Shown one piece after another: positions 8,269 through 17,751 of a stretch of 64,000 nucleotides of DNA; position 1 is the stretch's first letter, and the number at the start of each line of letters is the position of its first letter. The stretch is from Armatimonadota bacterium (GTDB lineage Bacteria; Armatimonadota; JADLDR01). The notes under the pieces are model-generated. The model was not told where the DNA came from, made no database searches, and saw only the letters and a program-made list of their open reading frames with translations. The DNA is taken from positions 1 through 64,000 of the forward strand of contig JADLDR010000041.1 of assembly GCA_020846535.1 (NCBI GenBank), written 5' to 3'. A program made the translations under genes and the position numbers.

Positions 8269-9814
8269 TAGTTATCGAGAAACCGGCGGTCCAGCACCAG
8301 GGAAGGGCCGTGCCAGATATCTTGCGCTGGGAATTCTGGCGCTTTCGCTGGTGGTCGGGGGAACGCTGGGGCTGCGCTACTGGAGCTATGCTTCCAGCCA
8401 TGCCACCACCGACAACGCCTATCTGACCTCCGATGTGATCCAGATATCGCCCCAGGTGAGTGGCACAGTCAGAGCAGTCCCTTTGAAAGACAACCAACTG
8501 GTGAAAGCAGGCGACCTGCTGGCGGTTCTCGATGACGCAACCTACCGGGCCGCATACAACCAGGCGAAGGCCAACCTGGAGGCCGCGCTGGCCCAGGCGC
8601 AGGGCGCGGGCGAGGCGGTGTCCCTGGCCCGGGAGGCGGGCAACGCCCAGATGGAGCAGGCGGAAGGCATGGTAGCGCAGGCCGAGAGTGGGATCGCCGG
8701 GGCCAAAGCGGATGTGGCGCGGTCGCAGGCTGCAATCGCCAACGTCCGGGCGGTCGCGAAAGGGGCTGAGGCTAATACTCTTACCGCCCAAGCCGGATTG
8801 CAGACCGCCCGGGCGAACCGTCAAAAGGCGCAAGCAGGGGTAAAGGCCGCCCAGGCCGCCGTTGTAACTGCTCGGGCGCAGGTGGGCGCGGCTCAGGCCG
8901 TACTCGAAACCGCTCAGGCCGCCCATGATCGGGCCGCCCGCGACGCCCGCAGGTTCGCCGCCCTGCGGGCTGAAGGGGCCATCAGCGAACAGTCAGCAGA
9001 CCAGGCGGCCACGGCGGAACGGGCTGCGAAAGCCCAGGTGGAGAACGCACGCCAGCAGGTGGTTGCTGCCGGGGCAGTGGTGGAGGCCCGCCAGGCCGAC
9101 CTGAGCGCCCAGCGCGAGCAGCTCTGGGCGGCGGAGGCTGGCATCGTACAGGCGCAGGCACAGCAGGCGGCGGCCCGGGAGCAGGCGGACGCGGCCTGGG
9201 CAGAGGTGAGACAGGCTCAGGCGCAATACAGTGCCGTGCGCCAGAGCGTCCGCCAGGCGGAAGCCAAGCGCCAGCAGGCCCTCGGCCAGCTTGCCCAGGC
9301 CCGGACAGCCCCTCGCCAGGTAGCGGTCAGCCTGAGTTCCCGGTCCCAGGCGCAGGCGAAAATCGATCAGGCAAGAGCGGCTCTGGAGGCGGCCCGCATT
9401 CAATGGAATTACACCCGCATACTGGCCCCGGCGGACGGGCAAGTAAGTAAGAAAACCGTGGAGGTCGGCGCGCTGGTGCAGCCAGGGACGCCTCTCATGG
9501 CTATCTTACCGCGGAACGACCTCTGGGTGGTGGCGAATTTCAAGGAAACGCAACTGGCTCACGTGCGGTCCGGCCAAGCGGTGGAGATCGATGTGGATGC
9601 CCTCCCGAGACGGAAGTTTGCGGGCAAGGTAGAGAGCATCGCTGCCGCAACCGGCGCGACCTTCGCCCTCCTTCCCCCGGACAACGCGACCGGCAACTTT
9701 ACCAAGGTGGTGCAGCGCATTCCGATCAAGATCGTCCTGGAAGACGAGCAGCCCGATTTCGACCGTCTCTGCGCCGGGATGTCGGCTACGGTGTCAATCC
9801 GCACGCAGGACTGA
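8231..9814 (+). CDS. HlyD/EmrA-type membrane fusion protein with very long Ala/Gln-rich coiled coil
   Basis: TM segment, DNAYLTSDVIQISPQVSGTV..KDNQLVKAGDLLAVLD, TRILAPADGQVSKKTVEVGALVQPGTPLMAILP; start chosen at 8231. Confidence 0.93.
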   Translation: MTQMQAPLAGKDSSYRETGGPAPGKGRARYLALGILALSLVVGGTLGLRYWSYASSHATTDNAYLTSDVIQISPQVSGTVRAVPLKDNQLVKAGDLLAVLDDATYRAAYNQAKANLEAALAQAQGAGEAVSLAREAGNAQMEQAEGMVAQAESGIAGAKADVARSQAAIANVRAVAKGAEANTLTAQAGLQTARANRQKAQAGVKAAQAAVVTARAQVGAAQAVLETAQAAHDRAARDARRFAALRAEGAISEQSADQAATAERAAKAQVENARQQVVAAGAVVEARQADLSAQREQLWAAEAGIVQAQAQQAAAREQADAAWAEVRQAQAQYSAVRQSVRQAEAKRQQALGQLAQARTAPRQVAVSLSSRSQAQAKIDQARAALEAARIQWNYTRILAPADGQVSKKTVEVGALVQPGTPLMAILPRNDLWVVANFKETQLAHVRSGQAVEIDVDALPRRKFAGKVESIAAATGATFALLPPDNATGNFTKVVQRIPIKIVLEDEQPDFDRLCAGMSATVSIRTQD

Positions 9815-9825
9815 AAGGGGGCCGG

Positions 9826-11421
9826 ATGGCGACTGCTACCATGGAGGCACACCATGCCGAGCATGAGGATTATACGGGCATTATCCGGTGGATCGTCACC
9901 GCGGCGGTGCTGCTGGGCGTCATTCTCGAAATTCTGGATGTGAGTATCGTCAATGTGGCAATCCCCAGCATGATGGGAAACCTGGGGGCCACGGTCGACC
10001 AGGTGAGCTGGGTTTCCACCGGCTATATCATTGCCAATGTGATCGTCCTACCATTGACCGGCTGGCTCTCCGCCCACTTCGGACGGCGGCGCTACCTGGC
10101 CGGTTCGATGATCCTCTTCACGGCGGCCTCCTTCCTGTGTGGGACGTCGCGGTCTCTAAATGAGCTGGTACTCTTCCGTATTCTCCAGGGGGCGGGCGGG
10201 GCCGCGCTCCTGTCCACCGCGCAGGCCACCCTGTTCGAGATATTTCCGCCCCGGCAGATCGGAATGGTGCAGGCCCTGTTCGGCATCGGGGTGACCGCCG
10301 CGCCGACCCTGGGCCCGACCCTGGGCGGCTGGGTGACTGACAACTATTCCTGGCCGTGGATCTTTTTCATCAATATCCCCATCGGAACCTTCGCCGCCGC
10401 CCTCACCCTCCTATTCCTGAAGGATTCGAAATACCACCAGGGAGGGCCGCGCAGGGTGGATGCGCTTGGCATCCTTCTGCTGGCGGTGGGCCTGGGGTCG
10501 CTCCAGACCGTCCTAGAAAAGGGAAGAAGTGAGGACTGGTTCGAATCTTCCTTCATCGTGATCCTGAGCATCCTGGCGGCGGTCGGACTGGCCCTTTTTG
10601 CCTGGTGGGAGATGAGAACCCCGGAACCGGCGGTCAACCTGCGTGTTCTGAAAAACCGGGGCTTCGCCGCCGGAGTACTCTTCGCGGTGGTACTGGGGTT
10701 CGGGCTATACGGAGGCATTTTCATCCTCCCCATCTACCTTCAGCAGCTCCGGGGCTATTCGGCGATGCAGACAGGGATGATTCTACTGCCCGGCGGGATC
10801 GCCACCGGTATGATGATGCCGATGATGGGTCGCCTTGTCTATAAGGTGCCGCCGCGCAACCTGGTGGCCCTCGGCTCCCTGGGATTCGCAGGCTCCATGC
10901 TCATGCTCCGCAACATCACGATGGACACCGGGCCGGAACACCTGCTGATCCCTCTCCTTCTGCGCGGCGCGGCTCTGGGCTTTCTCTTCATGCCCCTCAA
11001 CCTGGCGACCCTCATCAGCCTGCCCCCGAAGGATATCGCCTACGGGACGGGCCTTTTCAACCTGGCACGCCAGCTCGGGGGCAGTGCGGGCATCGCCTTT
11101 CTCTCCACCTTCCTGGATCACCGGATCGATTTCCACCGGGCGTCCCTGGCGGAGTACATCAGCCTCTACGATCCGGCCACCCTGGAGCGCCTCAGAACCC
11201 TTTCCGCCGGGCTGATAGCGAAGGGCTTTCCCCTCGCCATGGCCCGCCAGCAGAGCCTTGCCATCCTCAGCCGCATCGTGCAGGGGCAGGCGTCCATCCT
11301 GGCTTTCGAGGACTGCTTCCGCATGATCGGGGTCGCCTTCCTGCTGGCGATTCCGCTGCTCCTTCTCTTCAAAAAGGGCATCCCCGCCGCCATGCGCGGC
11401 AGGCCCCATGCCACCGAATAG
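9826..11421 (+). CDS. DHA2 family MFS efflux permease (EmrB-like)
   Basis: LDVSIVNVAIPSM..LTGWLSAHFGRRRYL..APTLGPTLGGWVTDNYSWPWIFFINIPIG. Confidence 0.95.
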   Translation: MATATMEAHHAEHEDYTGIIRWIVTAAVLLGVILEILDVSIVNVAIPSMMGNLGATVDQVSWVSTGYIIANVIVLPLTGWLSAHFGRRRYLAGSMILFTAASFLCGTSRSLNELVLFRILQGAGGAALLSTAQATLFEIFPPRQIGMVQALFGIGVTAAPTLGPTLGGWVTDNYSWPWIFFINIPIGTFAAALTLLFLKDSKYHQGGPRRVDALGILLLAVGLGSLQTVLEKGRSEDWFESSFIVILSILAAVGLALFAWWEMRTPEPAVNLRVLKNRGFAAGVLFAVVLGFGLYGGIFILPIYLQQLRGYSAMQTGMILLPGGIATGMMMPMMGRLVYKVPPRNLVALGSLGFAGSMLMLRNITMDTGPEHLLIPLLLRGAALGFLFMPLNLATLISLPPKDIAYGTGLFNLARQLGGSAGIAFLSTFLDHRIDFHRASLAEYISLYDPATLERLRTLSAGLIAKGFPLAMARQQSLAILSRIVQGQASILAFEDCFRMIGVAFLLAIPLLLLFKKGIPAAMRGRPHATE

Positions 11422-11485
11422 GAGGAATTGGGGAGCAAATATCGAAATAACACCTGTGAACAACGAACTCGACAGGAGGCCCGCC

Positions 11486-12343
11486 ATGCGCCCTATCTCC
11501 GATTTGCTCCCCGACGAGGAAGATATCGCCTTTTATCGGGCAAACGGGCACTGGATCGCCCCGATGATTCTTTCGGACGGGGAACTGGAGGAAGCCCGGG
11601 AGCACCATGCCCGGGTGATCGCCGGCATATACGGGACAGTTCGCGCCCCGTGGAACCGGAACATTGAGCCGGGCCAGCCTATCGATCATATCGTCAAAAT
11701 CGATAACAGTTACTGGGCCGATACGATCATGGCCCGGCTGGCTCTGAATCCTGTGGTCGGGGCGATGGCGGCGCGATTGGCGGGCGCGAAAGCGATCCGC
11801 CTCTGGCACGACCAACTGCTTTACAAGCCTCCGAAGAGCGGGGAGGCCGGGCATGTAGGGTGGCACCAGGACTTCGGGTACTGGCAGTGCGCGGATCCGC
11901 CGGAACTGCTGACTGCCTGGATCGCCCTGGACGATGTAAACGAGGAGAACGGCTGCATGAAGGTGGTTCCCGGCAGCCACAAATGGGGGCTTGTGCCGGA
12001 GGGCAATTTCTTCGATCCCAACCTGAAAGGGCTGGAGGAGAAGATCACGGCCTCGACCGGCAGATCATTCGAAACCGCCTCCTGCCTTCTGCCTGCCGGT
12101 TCTTTGAGCTTCCACCACTGTATGACCCTTCATGGCAGCGGCCCCAACCTGAGCGCCGGGCCGCGCCGCTCCCTGGTGGTCCACCTCATGCCAGACGGCA
12201 CGCGCTACCGGGCCGGAACCCCCGGCGAAGGCCACATGAATGTCCGCCTTTTGAGCGGCAAGGACGGCGACCCCTTCGCGGGGCCTTATTTTCCGGTGCT
12301 TTTTCGGGAAGGAATGCGGAGCAATCCGTGGGAGGTGGGGTGA
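11486..12343 (+). CDS. Phytanoyl-CoA dioxygenase (PhyH) family protein
   Basis: GWHQDFGYW (HxD), NGCMKVVPGSHKWG, distal H in LHGSGPN. Confidence 0.9.
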   Translation: MRPISDLLPDEEDIAFYRANGHWIAPMILSDGELEEAREHHARVIAGIYGTVRAPWNRNIEPGQPIDHIVKIDNSYWADTIMARLALNPVVGAMAARLAGAKAIRLWHDQLLYKPPKSGEAGHVGWHQDFGYWQCADPPELLTAWIALDDVNEENGCMKVVPGSHKWGLVPEGNFFDPNLKGLEEKITASTGRSFETASCLLPAGSLSFHHCMTLHGSGPNLSAGPRRSLVVHLMPDGTRYRAGTPGEGHMNVRLLSGKDGDPFAGPYFPVLFREGMRSNPWEVG

Positions 12344-12572
12344 TTTGATCGCGCAGCCTCGGCCCAATCTATCGCCACTTTCGCAGGCGGCCACCCAGCC
12401 ATATCGCCACATACCAACCCTACACCCGCCGCTCCGGCAAGTCAGAGGATCGTATCGCGGTAAAATGACAGGACAACTATTCCTATGAGGCATACGATTC
12501 ATAACCGCAACAGCAGCCCCAGGATAGGATTTCCGAAAAGTCATCAGGCTTGCGCTTTTTCATACCCTTTCA

Positions 12573-14516
12573 CTACTTCATCTGCGGCAGGATGATGCCT
12601 CGCAGGATGATCTTCTGGCAGAAGAGAAAGACCAGGAGGACGGGGATGGAGTTGAAGATGAAGGCGGCCATGACGGTGTAGGGCTGGGCGCTGAGGGTCT
12701 GGTGGAACTGGTAGGTCCAGACGGCCACCGTCCAGACGCGGGGGTCCTGGCAGACGATGATGGCCCACTCCCAGCCGTTGTAGGCCGCGATGAAGCTGTT
12801 GAGGAGGCTTACGGCCAGGATGGGCTTGACCAGAGGCAGCGAGATGCGGGTCAGCACCACCCATTCGGGAGCGCCATCGATGGCGGCGGCCTCGTAAAGC
12901 TCTTTGGGCAGGGAATCGAAGAAACCTTTCAGCAAAAAGATGGTCATGCCGTTCGCCGCTCCGGGCAGCACCAGGGCGGCGAATGTGTTTAACAGGCCCA
13001 TATCCCGCAGGAGGAGAAAGCCGGGGATGGCGGCCACCGCCGCGGGAAAGGCCGTGGTCGCCAGGCAGAAGACGATCACCTTTTCCGAGGCCCGGAGGCG
13101 GAAGCGGCTGAGGGCGTAGCCGGCCAGGGGATTCACGGTCAGGGTGACCAGAAGGGAGAGCAGCACCAGGATGACAGTGTTGCGGACGGCCTGCCCGCGC
13201 TGGAAGAGGTAGTCCACCACCGCCGCATAGTTGCCGAGAACGCCGTCCCGGAAGAGATCGCCCCCTCGCCGGGCGAAGGTGACCAGGACGGACTCTTTCA
13301 GCGGGATGGGAAGCTGTTGGATACTTGCCAGCTTCAGGCCATAGGCCCGGTTGACTGCCTCCAGGCTGCCATGACGATGGAGGGCGAATTCCTGGAAGGC
13401 TCGCTCCGGCAGGGTGCTGCGGATGCGCCACTGCCGCACCGGGACATCGGTTTTCACGAAATCCATCCAGACTTTGGCGGCGGGCATGGGTGGGACGGTG
13501 GGAGTGAGGGTCAGGGCGTCCCAGTCTGCCGCGCGGCTTTCCAGCACCCGGTTCATATATTCCAGGCTGCGGAAGCGGCGGACGAGGAACTGCCGGAAGG
13601 CCCTGCGCCGGGTCGGGGTGATCTCGATGGCGATATGGCGCAGAGGGAAGCTGTTCAGGAGAAACTTCTCCCAGGCGGCTCTCACGGTCGGATCGGCCTG
13701 AGGGGACACGGGGAAGGGAAGCGCCCGCAGCTTCACCGGATCGGCCAGCTTGATCTGCGCGGCGGCGAACTCCTCCCAGAGATATCGCAGCGACGCCGGG
13801 CGCAGGCAGCCTGCCGGGGAATCCCTGCCGGACAGGTAGGGGGTGTAGCGCCCGTCGCGGTACGCCTGGCGGAAGGCCAGCAGGTCCAGGTATCGGGTAT
13901 CGGCCAGAGGGAGGTAGCCCTGCTGATCTATCGGCTCGCCGCTCCATTCGGGGGCGGTGGCTTTGGCGAAATCATCGATGGAAACCTCCCAGGCCGCATT
14001 GAAGCGTTCCAAGGTTCCATACCGCTCTCGCAGGAAAGGAGCCACATGGCGCATATCGAAGGCCAGGATTGTTTCCTTCAGATCCCAGTCCGCCATGAAG
14101 TCCCCGTAATCGCCGGCGGCGGTCTCCATCCGGGCGCGTTCCTCCGGGTCTTTCAGGGTTTCGAGCTGACGCTGCGCCCAGGCGTCGCTGGCCGGGGTGT
14201 CGTCCCCGATCTGCGCCCAGGTCTGCCAGCTTTCGGGCATGCCGGGAAAGAGGCTCCGGAGCTGCCGGATGGAGGCCCGGTGCGAAGGCGGAAACCAGAG
14301 GCAGAGGGCGCGAAGGAAGCGGTCCTCCCGCGACCGGAAATGACGCGGCAGGGCGCTGCGGCGCTCATAATCGAACCCCGTGCCCATCGAGCCGGTGACC
14401 ATCACCATAAAGGGGTAGATCATAGTCAGGCCGCCCAGGATGAGCAGCAGGTAGATTGCCGTCAGCAGCAGGCGGCCCTTCGGGCTTTTGAGATCGGTGT
14501 GGCTGAGAACGGGCAT
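12573..14516 (-). CDS. Carbohydrate ABC transporter permease (MalG-like) with ~380-aa insertion between TM1 and TM2
   Basis: N-terminal TM; C-terminal ~220 aa is canonical MalG with EAA loop (EAAAIDGAPEWVVLTRISLPLVKP); long polar insert in between. Confidence 0.9.
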   Translation of the reverse strand: MPVLSHTDLKSPKGRLLLTAIYLLLILGGLTMIYPFMVMVTGSMGTGFDYERRSALPRHFRSREDRFLRALCLWFPPSHRASIRQLRSLFPGMPESWQTWAQIGDDTPASDAWAQRQLETLKDPEERARMETAAGDYGDFMADWDLKETILAFDMRHVAPFLRERYGTLERFNAAWEVSIDDFAKATAPEWSGEPIDQQGYLPLADTRYLDLLAFRQAYRDGRYTPYLSGRDSPAGCLRPASLRYLWEEFAAAQIKLADPVKLRALPFPVSPQADPTVRAAWEKFLLNSFPLRHIAIEITPTRRRAFRQFLVRRFRSLEYMNRVLESRAADWDALTLTPTVPPMPAAKVWMDFVKTDVPVRQWRIRSTLPERAFQEFALHRHGSLEAVNRAYGLKLASIQQLPIPLKESVLVTFARRGGDLFRDGVLGNYAAVVDYLFQRGQAVRNTVILVLLSLLVTLTVNPLAGYALSRFRLRASEKVIVFCLATTAFPAAVAAIPGFLLLRDMGLLNTFAALVLPGAANGMTIFLLKGFFDSLPKELYEAAAIDGAPEWVVLTRISLPLVKPILAVSLLNSFIAAYNGWEWAIIVCQDPRVWTVAVWTYQFHQTLSAQPYTVMAAFIFNSIPVLLVFLFCQKIILRGIILPQMK

Positions 14517-14672
14517 ATGGGAGTCCTTCCATGATCTCGTCAGGGATGATCGGATGCTGTCCGTTCAAGGCCCGCCGTTTTCAGAGGTGCTGCATGCTCT
14601 CAGCTATGTTCAGCCACGATCCTCCCAAGGACGTATATAAGGGCATATTGCCCCGGGCGAACTGCCGGTTCC

Positions 14673-15269
14673 CTATCCCTTCTTCGCCCGGTCCAGGGCG
14701 CATTTGTAGCAGAGCGGCTCCCCGTATTTGTGGACGCTCATTTCGATGAGTTTTTCGACATTGTATTTGGAGTGCGGGGTGATCGGCTGGCGACAGTTGG
14801 CACAGACGGGCGGGCCTGAAGGGGCCTGCGGGGCCTCTTTGACGCCCGGGCTGGGCTTGGTTTGGGCTTGCTGCGGCTGTGGTTGCGGTTCGGTTCTCGG
14901 GGGAGGGGCGGCTTCCAGGGAAGGGATCGGCTCCCCTGCCTCGGAAGAATCGAATTCCGGGGCGAACTGGGTTCCGAAGCCGCACATCGCCAGCGCCCGG
15001 CCCACGGCTCCGGTTTCGGCCTTTTCCACATAATCGTTGAAATCTTTGTGGTTTTCCATCTTGGTCGCCCGGGCCAGGATGCGGCCCGATTCCTCCTTGA
15101 TGGTCGCCTCGAAGACAGCCACACCCTGCTCGATATCGAGGATGATCGGGTGGGTCTCGATGCTCCAGTCCGGGTGAACCTCCCGAAACCAGACGAGACG
15201 CTGGGCGACCGGCAGGTAATCCTGATTGCCGCGGAGTCGGATCAGATGTTCGTTCGGGTCGTATCTCAT
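14673..15269 (-). CDS. Putative single-strand annealing/Rad52-ERF-like protein with C-terminal CxxC...CxxC zinc ribbon
   Basis: YLPVAQRLVWFREVHPDWSIET..MENHKDFNDYVEKAETGAVGRALAMCGFGTQFAPEFD resembles phage-type recombination proteins; VCANC..LCYKC. Confidence 0.5.
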   Translation of the reverse strand: MRYDPNEHLIRLRGNQDYLPVAQRLVWFREVHPDWSIETHPIILDIEQGVAVFEATIKEESGRILARATKMENHKDFNDYVEKAETGAVGRALAMCGFGTQFAPEFDSSEAGEPIPSLEAAPPPRTEPQPQPQQAQTKPSPGVKEAPQAPSGPPVCANCRQPITPHSKYNVEKLIEMSVHKYGEPLCYKCALDRAKKG

Positions 15270-17407
15270 GATGTCTCCCTCACCGGATTCTTGGCTCCTG
15301 CGCTGCAGGCTCTCACTCGGTTGCGCCCGTCGCGCTTGGCGGTATACATGGCGGCATCGGCGGCATAGACCATCTCTTCGCGGGTGGCCCCGTGCAGCGG
15401 AAAGGTAGCGATCCCGATGCTCACCGTCACGGTAAATCTCATATTGCTTTGACTCTCGATAAAGGCATATTGCTCAACGGCGGCCCGGAGTCGCTCCGCC
15501 GCCTGAAGGGCGCTTTCTGCATCGGTCTGGGGCAGGACGGCGACGAACTCCTCTCCGCCGTAGCGGGCGATCACATCGGACGCCCGGACGGTCTGCTTGA
15601 TGAGGGAGGCTACCTGCCTCAGCACCCGGTCCCCCGTGCCGTGGCCGTAGGTATCGTTGACGCTTTTGAAGCGGTCGATATCGATCATCAGCAGGGAGCA
15701 GGCGAACCTGTAGCGTTCGCTGCGCCTGATCTCTTCCTCCAGGCGAGTCTGGAAGAAGCGATGGTTATAGATGAGGGTCACCGGATCGGTGACCGCCATC
15801 ATTCCCAGCTCCTTATAGCGGAGCGCCCGCTCCACCGCCACCACCGCCTGGCTCGCCAGAATCGAGAGGAGCCGGACATCCTCCTCCGAAAACGCCTCCG
15901 GCTCGGAGTGCCCCATATTGATGACCCCGGCCACCTCGTTTTCCATCAGGAGCGGAACGGACACGAACGAGCCGACCGCTCGCCTCTCCCGGGCCGCCTG
16001 GTAGAGCCGGGCCTCTTTGGACAGGTCGGGAATGAGTATCTGCTTGCGCTGCTGAGCCACCCATCCCGATATCCCCACCCCGGCGTCGAAGCGGATGTGC
16101 TCGATCAGGTTAATGGAGCGCCCCCGTGTGACCACCGGCTCCAGGGTACGCTTCTCCCGGTCGAACATGAAGATGGTACAGTGTTCGTAGCTCACCGCGT
16201 CTTTCAGGAGATCGAGGGTGGCGTTCAGGATGCGCTCCGGGTCCTGGGTAGACTGGGTGACTCGGGCGATCTCGGAGAGAACCGTCAGTTCCTTGCGGGC
16301 CTGCCGGAGCCGGGCGGCATTCCGGAGCATCTCCAGGGTAAGGGCGGCCTGCTCCGCCAGCCGCTGTAGAAGCTGCTTGTCGCCCTCGTCGAACGACGCC
16401 CCAGAACGTTTGTCGAAGGCGGAAAGCAGGCCGACCATCATCCCGCTGCGCTTGATGGGGGCATTGATCTGAGACAGGGGGCGCGTGTCGGTGTCATGGG
16501 CTTCCAGGAGGGAGAGCAGGGCTTCCTCCCCTTCCGGGCCGATGAGGGTCGGGGTCAGGGTTTCCTCGGACGATATTTTCCGGGTCGTTTCGGCCCGGCC
16601 CAGCGCCGCTTTGACCTCGATTTCGCTCCCCTGGCGGTTCAGGAGCCAGAGTTCCCCGCCCTTACAGCCCATCGCCGCGGTCACGGTCTGCACCAGCGCG
16701 CGGTAATTCTTCTCCAGTTCCTCCTCCGGGGGAAGAGAGGCGATTTTGAAGAGAGCCGAGGTTTCATCCAGCTTCTTTTTGGTTTCCCGGTGAAGCTGGT
16801 TCGTTTCCCGAAACGAGGCTTTGAGCTGCCGTTCCTCCGCCTCCAGTTCGGCGACGCGGGCCGCCAGGTCGTCCACAGTCTGCTGCTTGAGAAGCGCGCT
16901 GTTCCGCACCTGCTCCACCGACAGCCCCAGAAGGATGGAATAGGCCAGAAGCGCCGCGCTCCGGGCGAAGGCATGGCCCAGGATGGAGCGGTCCAGAGGA
17001 ATGGTCAGGCTGAAAATTGCCAGCAGGAGATAGGCGACGGCGCAGACGACCCCCGCCCCGATGCCCCCCGCCCTTCCGAACCGGACAAAGGCGGCAAAGG
17101 GTAGCAGGAAATAGAGCAGGTAGAGGTCGCTGGCCGCCCTGCCGTTGGCCCAGATCAAAATCGAGATCACGCCTGCATCCACCAGGATATCGGCGAACCG
17201 GTAGTTATCGGACTTGTCCCACCGCCGGGCGGCAGCCGCCAGGGCCGCGACATTCCAGGCGAACGCGGCCAGGAGTACATATCGCAGCATTCCGGGAATG
17301 GCCATGCCGCGAATCAGATAGTAGAGCAGCACCGCCACCAGCCCGGCCAGCCTTAGAGCGGCGATCTTTTTCTCCAGAGCGAACAGTTCGCCCGACCACG
17401 AGCGCAT
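15266..17407 (-). CDS. Membrane-anchored GAF-GAF-GGDEF diguanylate cyclase
   Basis: N-terminal TM array, GAF-like regions, ARYGGEEFVAVLPQTD active site; start placed at 17407 downstream of a TTGCAT-17-TATAAT promoter. Confidence 0.93.
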   Translation of the reverse strand: MRSWSGELFALEKKIAALRLAGLVAVLLYYLIRGMAIPGMLRYVLLAAFAWNVAALAAAARRWDKSDNYRFADILVDAGVISILIWANGRAASDLYLLYFLLPFAAFVRFGRAGGIGAGVVCAVAYLLLAIFSLTIPLDRSILGHAFARSAALLAYSILLGLSVEQVRNSALLKQQTVDDLAARVAELEAEERQLKASFRETNQLHRETKKKLDETSALFKIASLPPEEELEKNYRALVQTVTAAMGCKGGELWLLNRQGSEIEVKAALGRAETTRKISSEETLTPTLIGPEGEEALLSLLEAHDTDTRPLSQINAPIKRSGMMVGLLSAFDKRSGASFDEGDKQLLQRLAEQAALTLEMLRNAARLRQARKELTVLSEIARVTQSTQDPERILNATLDLLKDAVSYEHCTIFMFDREKRTLEPVVTRGRSINLIEHIRFDAGVGISGWVAQQRKQILIPDLSKEARLYQAARERRAVGSFVSVPLLMENEVAGVINMGHSEPEAFSEEDVRLLSILASQAVVAVERALRYKELGMMAVTDPVTLIYNHRFFQTRLEEEIRRSERYRFACSLLMIDIDRFKSVNDTYGHGTGDRVLRQVASLIKQTVRASDVIARYGGEEFVAVLPQTDAESALQAAERLRAAVEQYAFIESQSNMRFTVTVSIGIATFPLHGATREEMVYAADAAMYTAKRDGRNRVRACSAGAKNPVRETS

Positions 17408-17426
17408 CGGATACACCTCACCATCC

Positions 17427-17455
17427 ATTATACACATTTAAACGCCTGGATGCAA
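17427..17455 (-). promoter_or_regulatory. Sigma70-like promoter for the diguanylate cyclase operon
   Basis: Minus strand TTGCAT (17455-17450), 17 bp, TATAAT (17432-17427). Confidence 0.6.
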
Positions 17456-17751
17456 GCATTACCAGATAAAGCGGGCAGGGAAGACAAAAGAAATCGATTG
17501 CTTGTGGAACAGCGGATCATGAAAATTCTGAGGGTGGGGAAGAGAAATATTTACAGTATCAAGATAATGATACATCAGAATCTAACTGCGGAGCCGGGCC
17601 ATAAACGACCCAGCTCCCAAGCCCATGCGAACAACCCTATACTTAATAGCTATGGGGAGATCATGAGGATTGCCCCTACGAATTGGCCCGGGACATTCTC
17701 AATTTGAAGATTGACGCCAGCGTCTTGCTTAGCCGGCGGCAGTCTCGTCCT

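Noticed and set aside
8540-9400. Tandem DNA repeats in the EmrA-like gene
   Set aside because: Repetitive Ala/Gln codons reflect the long coiled-coil hairpin of this protein family; no exact repeat unit was seen.
12544-13947. 467-aa minus-strand ORF overlapping the ABC permease
   Set aside because: Alternative frame of the permease, Pro/Arg/Gly-rich; the permease frame has clear TM and EAA motifs.
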